Assembly: GCA_031261385.1 (NCBI GenBank)
Contig: JAISJS010000275.1
Coordinates: forward strand, 1-5,841
Direction of reading: 5' to 3'
DNA from: Treponema sp.
GTDB taxonomy: Bacteria; Spirochaetota; Spirochaetia; Treponematales; Breznakiellaceae
DNA length: 5,841 nucleotides
Positions 1-4,516 of the stretch are shown in pieces. The notes under the pieces are model-generated. The model searched no databases and was not told where the DNA came from. It saw only the letters and a list, made by a program, of their open reading frames with translations. Both the position numbers and the translations under genes were made by a program. Each line of letters begins with the position of its first letter. Position 1 is the stretch's first letter.

Positions 1-197
1 CGCCGTATACACTCATCGTTCACTGCGGCGGCTGTATGCTCACCGAGCGGGAGATGAAATACCGTCAGCGCTGCGCCGAAGATCAAAATGTGCCCATGAC
101 CAACTACGGTATTCTGATTGCCCATACCCAGGGTATACTCCGCCGAAGCATCAGCATGTTTCCCCACATTCTTGCGGAAATTGATGGGAGCGAATAA
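1..197 (+). CDS. hydF: [FeFe]-hydrogenase maturation GTPase HydF, C-terminal fragment
   Basis: This is the last 64 codons of a gene that begins outside the window; the first complete codon is at position 3 and the TAA stop is at 195-197. HydF is a cytoplasmic GTPase and [4Fe-4S] scaffold that receives the HydE/HydG products and delivers the finished [2Fe] subcluster to the apo-hydrogenase. The fragment starts PYTLIVHCGGCMLTEREM, containing the HCxxC motif that supplies two of the three cysteine ligands of the HydF cluster; the third lies upstream, outside the window. It continues with NYGILIAHTQGILRRSI, a stretch typical of the HydF C-terminus. The GTPase and dimerisation domains are not visible. 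The gene is followed after two bases by aspA, so the two are almost certainly cotranscribed. The identity is confident despite the short length because the motif and the tail both match the family. Confidence 0.9.
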   Translation, partial: PYTLIVHCGGCMLTEREMKYRQRCAEDQNVPMTNYGILIAHTQGILRRSISMFPHILAEIDGSE

Positions 198-199
198 TC

Positions 200-1582
200 A
201 TGCGGATTGAAAAAGACAGTTTGGGTGAAATGACTCTTCCCGATGACGCTCTTTACGGCATACAGAGCGCCCGCGCCGCTGAAAATTTTTCTCTTGGTTA
301 TAAGCGTGTGAATAAGCATTTAATCCGCGCAATGGTAACGGTGAAGAAGGCTGCGGCAATTACGTATAAAAAACTTGCTTCGATAAATACTTCGAAAGAT
401 ACTTCAAAAAAACCAAATGATCCCGATACATTGGATACATCAAAAAAATATAGCGCCATCATTGGCGCATGCGATAAAATCCTCGCAGGTGCTGCCGAAG
501 ATGCGTTTATCACCGGCGCCCTGCAGGGCGGGGCGGGGACTTCACTCAACATGAATGTCAACGAAGTGATAGCAAACGTTGCGCTTACCGTCATCGGGAA
601 AAAACCGGGTGATTACGGTGAAATCCATCCGCTTGATGATGTAAACCGCGGGCAGTCAACCAATGACGTGTACCCCACGGCGCTGCGGATAGCCTCTATT
701 GAATTGCTGCGGGAACTGAGCGGCGGCTGTGCGGAACTGCAGGAGGCGCTGCAAAAAAGGGAACAGGAATTTGCCGCTGTTAAAAAATTGGGCAGGACTG
801 AGTTGATGGATGCGGTGCCTGTCACCCTTGGCGAAGAATTCGGCGCGTATGCCCAGGCTATTGCACGCGACCGTTGGCGGCTTTACAAGGCCGAAGAACG
901 GCTGCGGCAGGTAAACTTGGGCGGTACTGCTGTCGGGCTTTCCGGCAATGCGGAAAAAAAATATCGCTTTATGGTAATCGAAGAACTGCGTGAGCTTAGC
1001 GGCATCGGGCTCGCCGCCGCAGAATATCCGATGGACATCACCCAGAATAACGATGTTTTTGTTGAAGTTTCGGGGCTTTTAAAAGCGTTGGCGGTAAACC
1101 TTATGAAAATTGCCAATGATTTCCGGTTGATGAATTCCGGTCCGCACGGCGGCATTGGGGAGCTGAAGCTGGCGGCCATGCAGGCGGGAAGTACGATCAT
1201 GCCCGGCAAGGTGAACCCGGTTATTCCGGAGATGGTGATACAAACCGCAATCAAGGTGATGGCTAACGATTATGCCGTCACCATCGCGGCCTCTCACGGC
1301 GAGTTTGAGCTTAACGCATTCTGCCCGCTTATCGCAGACAGCCTGTTGGAAAGTCTTTCTTTGCTGAACCGCGCCGTCAAAATTTTCCGGGAAAAGTGTG
1401 TTGAAACCCTCGAAGCGGATAGTGAAAAATGCACCGCCCTGCTTGACGCTTCGTTTGCCTTCGCCGCGTCTTATGCGCCGCATCTGGGGTATGACAAGGT
1501 GAGCGCGATTATAAAAGAGTGCGGCGGTGATCCTGCAAAAATAAAAAAAGCACTCGAGGTGATTTCAAACTTGAAATTTTGA
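200..1582 (+). CDS. aspA: aspartate ammonia-lyase (aspartase), hydrogenase-maturation-linked
   Basis: The 460-residue product belongs to the fumarase/aspartase superfamily and should convert L-aspartate to fumarate and ammonia as a cytoplasmic homotetramer. Conserved blocks in order are: the N-terminal RIEKDSLGE (2-10); GGAGTSLNMNVNEV (110-123); HPLDDVNRGQSTNDVYPT (143-160); GRTELMDAVPVTLGEEF (198-214); and the signature GSTIMPGKVNP (330-340), whose Ser331 is the expected catalytic base, with Lys336 nearby. The GRTxLxDAVP block and the N-terminus favour aspartase over fumarase or argininosuccinate lyase. The start is ATG 200, preceded by GGGAG at 186-190 with 9-base spacing, inside the end of hydF. 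Residues ~62-83 form a Ser/Thr/Lys/Asp-rich insertion, about 17 residues longer than the same place in E. coli AspA as I recall it, encoded by A-rich repeats. Its place beside hydF suggests the ammonia serves the nitrogen of the H-cluster dithiolate bridge; that is inference. Confidence 0.9.
   Translation: MRIEKDSLGEMTLPDDALYGIQSARAAENFSLGYKRVNKHLIRAMVTVKKAAAITYKKLASINTSKDTSKKPNDPDTLDTSKKYSAIIGACDKILAGAAEDAFITGALQGGAGTSLNMNVNEVIANVALTVIGKKPGDYGEIHPLDDVNRGQSTNDVYPTALRIASIELLRELSGGCAELQEALQKREQEFAAVKKLGRTELMDAVPVTLGEEFGAYAQAIARDRWRLYKAEERLRQVNLGGTAVGLSGNAEKKYRFMVIEELRELSGIGLAAAEYPMDITQNNDVFVEVSGLLKALAVNLMKIANDFRLMNSGPHGGIGELKLAAMQAGSTIMPGKVNPVIPEMVIQTAIKVMANDYAVTIAASHGEFELNAFCPLIADSLLESLSLLNRAVKIFREKCVETLEADSEKCTALLDASFAFAASYAPHLGYDKVSAIIKECGGDPAKIKKALEVISNLKF
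386..448 (+). repeat. short imperfect repeats inside aspA
   Basis: Four related octamers occur in this A-rich stretch: AATACTTC at 386, GATACTTC at 398, GATACATT at 425 and GATACATC at 434. The copies at 398 and 434 extend to 15 bases (GATACWTCAAAAAAA) and lie 36 bases apart, a multiple of three, so the reading frame is kept. They encode repeated (D/N)TSK(K/D) units in a surface-like insertion of the aspartase. This looks like in-frame slippage or duplication; no transposon or recombination site was seen. Confidence 0.6.
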
Positions 1583-1586
1583 AATT
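1562..1586. repeat. palindrome plus tandem octamer at the end of aspA
   Basis: ATTTCAA-AC-TTGAAAT at 1562-1577 is a perfect 7-bp-arm palindrome, and TTGAAATT is repeated in direct tandem at 1571-1578 and 1579-1586. Both overlap the last aspA codons and lie just upstream of the promoter region, so they could be protein-binding sites. They do not match the Rex, FNR or CRP consensus. They may equally be chance in an AT-rich stretch. Confidence 0.25.
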
Positions 1587-1602
1587 GGCTCACTTGCCAA
1601 TT
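1583..1602. promoter_or_regulatory. inverted repeat overlapping the promoter: operator candidate or weak terminator
   Basis: AATTGGC (1583-1589) and GCCAATT (1596-1602) are perfect inverted arms around a 6-base spacer, directly after the aspA stop codon. In RNA they give a 7-bp hairpin followed only by CTTTG, so as an intrinsic terminator for hydF-aspA it would be weak. The right arm contains the -35 hexamer of the predicted promoter (1594-1599), which fits an operator where a dimeric regulator could block or aid transcription. The sequence alone does not decide between these roles. Confidence 0.45.
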
Positions 1603-1622
1603 CTTTGTTGATGTGATATTAT
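1594..1622 (+). promoter_or_regulatory. predicted sigma-70-type promoter for the TM1266-hydG-hydE operon
   Basis: TTGCCA (1594-1599) and TATTAT (1617-1622) each match the -35 and -10 consensus at five of six positions and are separated by 17 bases, the optimal spacing. Transcription would start near 1629. A weaker alternative in the same stretch is TTGTTG (1605-1610), 17 bases, TATAAA (1628-1633). The site lies in the only sizeable gap of the window and is followed by a structured leader and a terminator, which supports a start here. Start-site data would be needed to confirm it. Confidence 0.55.
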
Positions 1623-1682
1623 TATAGTATAAAGGTTCCTTACGGGTAAAGATTCGTTCTGACCTATTGAGGGTAATGCCGC

Positions 1683-1742
1683 ATGAATAAATACGTCTAC
1701 GACGTTTTAGTGCGTTTATTATTTGCCCCCGGAGCCGCTTAA
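1683..1742 (+). CDS. possible 19-residue leader peptide
   Basis: ATG 1683 opens a 19-codon frame, MNKYVYDVLVRLLFAPGAA, ending at TAA 1740-1742. It is preceded by GAGGG (1669-1673) with 9-base spacing, a good Shine-Dalgarno site; an in-frame stop at 1674 leaves no upstream start. The last codons pass through the whole 5' arm of the terminator, and the stop codon falls at its apical loop, so translation would physically interfere with terminator folding. The Shine-Dalgarno site can pair with ACCT at 1662-1665, so its access may itself be controlled. The peptide has two Tyr codons (positions 4 and 6) but no run of one amino acid and no arrest motif that I know. A frame this short can arise by chance; the start signal and its placement are the main support. 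Confidence 0.4.
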   Translation: MNKYVYDVLVRLLFAPGAA

Positions 1743-1770
1743 AATTGAAGCATGGCTTTGGGGGTTTTTT
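1726..1770 (+). terminator. strong intrinsic terminator in the leader
   Basis: CCCCCGGAGCC (1726-1736) pairs with GGCTTTGGGGG (1754-1764), including two G-U pairs. After a two-base bulge (1752-1753), GCTT (1737-1740) pairs with AAGC (1748-1751) around a 7-base loop. Six T residues follow at 1765-1770. This 15-pair GC-rich stem with a U-tract is a typical rho-independent terminator. It lies 45 bases upstream of the TM1266 start codon and downstream of a promoter, so it is better read as a conditional terminator of that operon, or the end of a small RNA, than simply as the end of hydF-aspA, which stops about 145 bases earlier. Confidence 0.85.
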
Positions 1771-1803
1771 GTTTTCTTGCGAAAACTGTTTTTTTACAAA
1801 AAC
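1771..1803 (+). promoter_or_regulatory. two adjacent A/T hairpins before the ribosome-binding site
   Basis: GTTTTC-TTGC-GAAAAC (1771-1786) and GTTTTT-TTAC-AAAAAC (1788-1803) are each perfect 6-bp stems with 4-base loops. They lie between the terminator and the GGAGG site at 1806-1810. The arms are similar enough to exchange partners (for example 1771-1775 with 1799-1803). Seven T residues at 1789-1795 follow the first stem. They may form a backup terminator, an mRNA stability element or a translation-tuning structure; being A/T-only, they would be weak. Confidence 0.35.
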
Positions 1804-1814
1804 TTGGAGGAAAT

Positions 1815-2069
1815 ATGGAAAGGATAGCAGTAATCGGGGCAATTCTGGAGAAACCGGAGGAACGGCAAAAACAATTCAATGAAGTGACATCACACTACAA
1901 GGGGATCATCAAGGGGCGCATGGGGATTCCGTTTGATACCGATGATGTCGCCGTTATCTCACTTACGCTTAGAGGTGATATCGATCAGATTAATGCGTTT
2001 ACGGGAAAACTTGGAAATCTTGCCGGGGTTACCGTAAAGACTGCCATTTCGGGGGAGCTAAAAAAATGA
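1815..2069 (+). CDS. TM1266-family protein of the [FeFe]-hydrogenase locus (putative regulator)
   Basis: The product is 84 residues, the usual size for this family, which is named after Thermotoga maritima TM1266 and is found beside hydE, hydF and hydG. Recognisable parts are RIAVIGAILE at the N-terminus, GIIKGRMGIPF in the middle and AFTGKLGNLAGVTVKTAIS near the end. The family has a small alpha/beta ferredoxin-like (ACT- or NikR-C-like) fold. No DNA-binding domain, cysteine cluster or membrane segment is visible, so the common name 'iron-only hydrogenase system regulator' rests on gene neighbourhood; ligand sensing by an ACT-like dimer is possible. The start is ATG 1815, with GGAGG at 1806-1810 and 4-base spacing. 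An upstream in-frame ATG at 1752 lies in the terminator and would add a U-tract-encoded extension, so it is unlikely. The stop overlaps the hydG start (ATGA), indicating translational coupling. Confidence 0.85.
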   Translation: MERIAVIGAILEKPEERQKQFNEVTSHYKGIIKGRMGIPFDTDDVAVISLTLRGDIDQINAFTGKLGNLAGVTVKTAISGELKK

Positions 2070-3460
2070 GTGAAGAAAATTTTATCAATCAGGGTTACAT
2101 AGAAGGGCTTTTGGAAGACGCAAAAAACACAAGTGACGCCGAGATTCAGCGCATACTGGATAAGGCCGAACGTTTTGAAGGGCTTAATCACGTTGAAATT
2201 GCGTCCCTTCTTACAACAAAAAACAGCGCCTATATCGGGCGTATTTTTTCCATTGCGGGAAACATCAAGCGCCATATTTACGGCAACCGCATTGTTTTGT
2301 TTGCGCCGCTTTACGTGAGTGATTACTGCGTAAACCGCTGCGCCTATTGCAGTTACAACTGCGGTCACGAATTTGGCAGGCGAAAATTGACGATGGACGA
2401 GATTCGCGAGGAAGTAAAAATTCTTGAACAGATGGGCCACAAACGAATCGCCATGGAAGCGGGTGAACATGATGCGGAGTGTCCCATCGACTATATCCTT
2501 GAATGTATGCACACGATTTATGATATGAAATTTGAAAATGGCGCGATACGCAGGATCAACGTCAACATCGCCGCTACCACGGTGGAAAATTTTAAAAAGC
2601 TCAATGATGTGGGAATTGGCACCTATATTCTTTTTCAGGAAACTTATCACCAGCCCACTTATGATAAGGTGCATGTTTCGGGGCCCAAGAAAAATTATGC
2701 GTATCACCTGACCGCATTTGACCGGGCACACCAAGGCGGCATTGATGATGTCGGCGGCGGGGTGCTTTTCGGCCTTGCCGATCCGTATTTTGAAGTGCTG
2801 GGCCTTATGATCCACAATGAACATCTTGAAAAAGAATTCAATGTCGGCTTCCATACGATTTCAGTGCCGCGTCTTTGTCCCGCCGCGGGAATGAACATTT
2901 CCGAATTTCCGCATCTGGTTGATGATGAAACCTTTGAGCGGATTGTGGCGATAATCCGCCTTGCGGTTCCCTTTACCGGAATGATACTTTCTACCCGCGA
3001 AAATCATGCCATGCGGAAAAAACTTCTCCAGCTGGGAATATCACAGATAAGCGCCGGTTCCAGTACCGAAGTCGGCGGTTATGCGAAACGGAAACGGAAT
3101 GAGGAAAGCAATCCGCAGTTTTTTGTCAATGATGAGCGGACTGCGCCGGAAATAATAACAGAGTTGATGGACGATGATTATATCCCGAGTTTCTGTACCG
3201 CCTGCTACCGGAGCGGCCGAACCGGGGATCGCTTTATGTCGCTGGCAAAATCGGGACAGATAAAAAATGTCTGTCTGCCGAATGCTTTGATGACCCTCTG
3301 CGAATATTCCACGGATTACGGTGACGCCGCCTTTAAGGAAAAAGCCGCCGCCATTATCGCCAGAAATATTCCGGGTATTGCCAACGAAAAGATTCGCATC
3401 AAAACGCAGAATAATGTCGAAAAAATCAGTCATAACGGGGAACGTGACTTTTATGTCTAG
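2066..3460 (+). CDS. hydG: [FeFe]-hydrogenase maturation radical SAM tyrosine lyase HydG
   Basis: HydG cleaves tyrosine to p-cresol and dehydroglycine, which yields CO and cyanide, and builds the Fe(CO)2(CN)(cysteine) synthon for the H-cluster. The 464-residue product is close to the usual ~470. The radical-SAM CX3CX2C motif is at Cys88, Cys92 and Cys95 (DYCVNRCAYCSYNC). The auxiliary-cluster motif CX2CX22C, which separates HydG from the thiamine enzyme ThiH, is intact at Cys377, Cys380 and Cys403, with CTACYRSGRTGDRFM around it. The AMEAGEHDAECPIDYI stretch following the cluster region is also typical. Both clusters therefore look functional. The start is ATG 2066, overlapping the preceding stop by four bases, with GGGGGAG at 2051-2057 as ribosome-binding site. 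Its end overlaps hydE by eight bases. No frameshift or truncation is seen. Confidence 0.97.
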   Translation: MSEENFINQGYIEGLLEDAKNTSDAEIQRILDKAERFEGLNHVEIASLLTTKNSAYIGRIFSIAGNIKRHIYGNRIVLFAPLYVSDYCVNRCAYCSYNCGHEFGRRKLTMDEIREEVKILEQMGHKRIAMEAGEHDAECPIDYILECMHTIYDMKFENGAIRRINVNIAATTVENFKKLNDVGIGTYILFQETYHQPTYDKVHVSGPKKNYAYHLTAFDRAHQGGIDDVGGGVLFGLADPYFEVLGLMIHNEHLEKEFNVGFHTISVPRLCPAAGMNISEFPHLVDDETFERIVAIIRLAVPFTGMILSTRENHAMRKKLLQLGISQISAGSSTEVGGYAKRKRNEESNPQFFVNDERTAPEIITELMDDDYIPSFCTACYRSGRTGDRFMSLAKSGQIKNVCLPNALMTLCEYSTDYGDAAFKEKAAAIIARNIPGIANEKIRIKTQNNVEKISHNGERDFYV

Positions 3461-4499
3461 CCGTTTTAGTGACGCCGAACTTTTACATTATATCACCACA
3501 GAAGAAACAGGCGTTGCAGAAAAACTTTTTGCAGAGGCGCGGAAGGTACGGGAAGAATATTACCGTACCGATGTATATTTTCGCGGACTCATCGAGTTTA
3601 CCAATTACTGCAAAAACGATTGTTTTTACTGCGGGATACGTGCGGGAAATCAAAGTATTGAACGATACCGGCTCACCCTTGAACAGATTCTCAATAGCTG
3701 CCGTGTAGGAGATCTGCTCGGCTACCAGACTTTTGTTTTGCAGGGCGGTGAAGATCCGTATTTTACCGATGAGCGGATTTTGGAAATTGTCGAGAATATC
3801 CGTAAAACATATCCCGATCACGCCATCACCCTTTCCATCGGCGAGCGGAGCAGGGAAAGTTACGAAGCGTTTTTCCGTGCGGGGGCAAACCGTTATCTGT
3901 TACGACACGAAACCGCAAACGAAGAGCATTATCAAAAAATGCATCCGCGTTCGATGAGCCTTCAAAACCGTAAGCAGTGCCTCTACGATCTCAAAGATAT
4001 CGGCTACCAGGTGGGGGCGGGCTTTATGGTGGGGACTCCTTTTCAAACCCAGGAAAATCTTTTGGAAGATCTCCGTTTCATTGAGGAACTCCAACCGCAC
4101 ATGGTGGGCATCGGCCCTTTCATTCCGCAGGCTTCAACTCCCTTCGGCTCATATCCGCAGGGCAGTTTTGAGCAGACCCTGCGAATGGTGGCTCTTACCC
4201 GCCTGTTGCTGCCCCGCGCCCTCATCCCCGCCACCACGGCCCTGGGTACAATTTCGCCGGAAGGCAGGGAACGGGGTCTTATGGCGGGGGCCAATGTCGT
4301 GATGCCGAACCTTTCGCCAAAAGCGGTGCGAAAATTATATGCCCTGTATGATAATAAAATCTGCACCGGAGATGAAGCCGCCGAGTGCCGCCTCTGCATG
4401 GAAGGACGTATACGGAACTTCGGCTTTGTCCCAAACATGTGCCGGGGGGACTTTAAAGAAAGCAGGAAAATAAACCGCAAAGTCGAAGAAGTCGAATAA
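3453..4499 (+). CDS. hydE: [FeFe]-hydrogenase maturation radical SAM enzyme HydE
   Basis: HydE is the radical SAM enzyme that acts on the HydG-derived Fe(CO)2(CN)-cysteine synthon on the way to the [2Fe] subcluster. The chosen start, ATG 3453, gives 348 residues, the usual family length, and has GGGGAA at 3437-3442, 10 bases upstream. Earlier in-frame ATGs at 3414 and 3321 lie deep in hydG, lack a clear ribosome-binding site and would add an unrelated extension. The radical-SAM motif CX3CX2C is at Cys53, Cys57 and Cys60 (NYCKNDCFYCGIRAGN). The optional second-cluster motif CX7CX2C is also present at Cys304, Cys312 and Cys315. A sequence such as LQGGEDPYF after the first motif and a TIM-barrel-sized body fit HydE; BioB and PylB are relatives but lack this combination and context. 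The start overlaps the hydG end by eight bases, so translation is probably coupled. Confidence 0.96.
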   Translation: MSSRFSDAELLHYITTEETGVAEKLFAEARKVREEYYRTDVYFRGLIEFTNYCKNDCFYCGIRAGNQSIERYRLTLEQILNSCRVGDLLGYQTFVLQGGEDPYFTDERILEIVENIRKTYPDHAITLSIGERSRESYEAFFRAGANRYLLRHETANEEHYQKMHPRSMSLQNRKQCLYDLKDIGYQVGAGFMVGTPFQTQENLLEDLRFIEELQPHMVGIGPFIPQASTPFGSYPQGSFEQTLRMVALTRLLLPRALIPATTALGTISPEGRERGLMAGANVVMPNLSPKAVRKLYALYDNKICTGDEAAECRLCMEGRIRNFGFVPNMCRGDFKESRKINRKVEEVE

Positions 4500-4516
4500 G
4501 GTACGAGTGAAAAAAA

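Larger units (their letters stand above)
1629..1814 (+). promoter_or_regulatory. structured 5' leader, candidate transcription attenuator or riboswitch
   Basis: This stretch runs from the predicted start site to the TM1266 start codon and holds three competing elements. First, GGTTCC (1634-1639) pairs with GGAGCC (1731-1736), and GGGTAAA (1644-1650) pairs with TTTGCCC (1722-1728), giving a 13-pair long-range helix with two G-U pairs. Second, that helix encloses a small hairpin ACCT/GGGT (1662-1665 with 1671-1674) and a larger one (1686-1692 with 1714-1720, inner arms ACGTC/GACGT at 1693-1705), forming a three-way junction. Third, the terminator at 1726-1764 uses the same 3' bases, so helix and terminator exclude each other. 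A premature transcript would be about 140 nt. It could instead be an independent small RNA. I did not recognise a known riboswitch class. Confidence 0.5.

Noticed and set aside
1608..1620. FNR or CRP half-sites (TTGAT, TGTGA) near the promoter
   Set aside because: Only half-sites are present with no matching second arm, which is expected by chance in AT-rich DNA.
1640..1770. T-box leader, suggested by AGGGTAATGCCGC at 1670-1682
   Set aside because: It only loosely resembles the T-box sequence AGGGTGGNACCGCG, and the ~40 nt upstream is too short for a Stem I with specifier loop. The T-box bulge bases are not matched.
1629..1770. Known riboswitch classes (SAM, TPP, cobalamin, FMN, purine, preQ1, Moco, c-di-GMP, ZTP, guanidine)
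   Set aside because: None of the conserved core sequences I can recall is present. The guanidine-IV (mepA) class was considered because of the downstream MATE gene but I could not match it from memory; an Infernal search against Rfam would settle this.
1630..1770. tmRNA or tRNA on the minus strand of the gap
   Set aside because: A GCA-starting frame on the reverse strand resembles a tag reading frame only superficially; it does not end in the usual ALAA-like residues, and no acceptor or T-arm fold is present.
1752..1814. N-terminal extension of the TM1266 protein from ATG 1752
   Set aside because: It starts inside the terminator stem, encodes the U-tract and hairpins, lacks a good ribosome-binding site, and the family begins at MERIAVIG; ATG 1815 has GGAGG at 4-base spacing.
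1985..2854. 289-codon open frame on the minus strand
   Set aside because: It lies opposite the 3' end of the TM1266 gene and the first half of hydG, whose identity is certain. Its translation resembles no family and reflects codon bias of the sense gene.
3321..3452. Longer HydE starting at 3321 or 3414
   Set aside because: These codons lie within hydG in another frame, have no clear ribosome-binding site, and would make HydE longer than the usual ~348 residues with an unrelated, basic, proline-rich extension.
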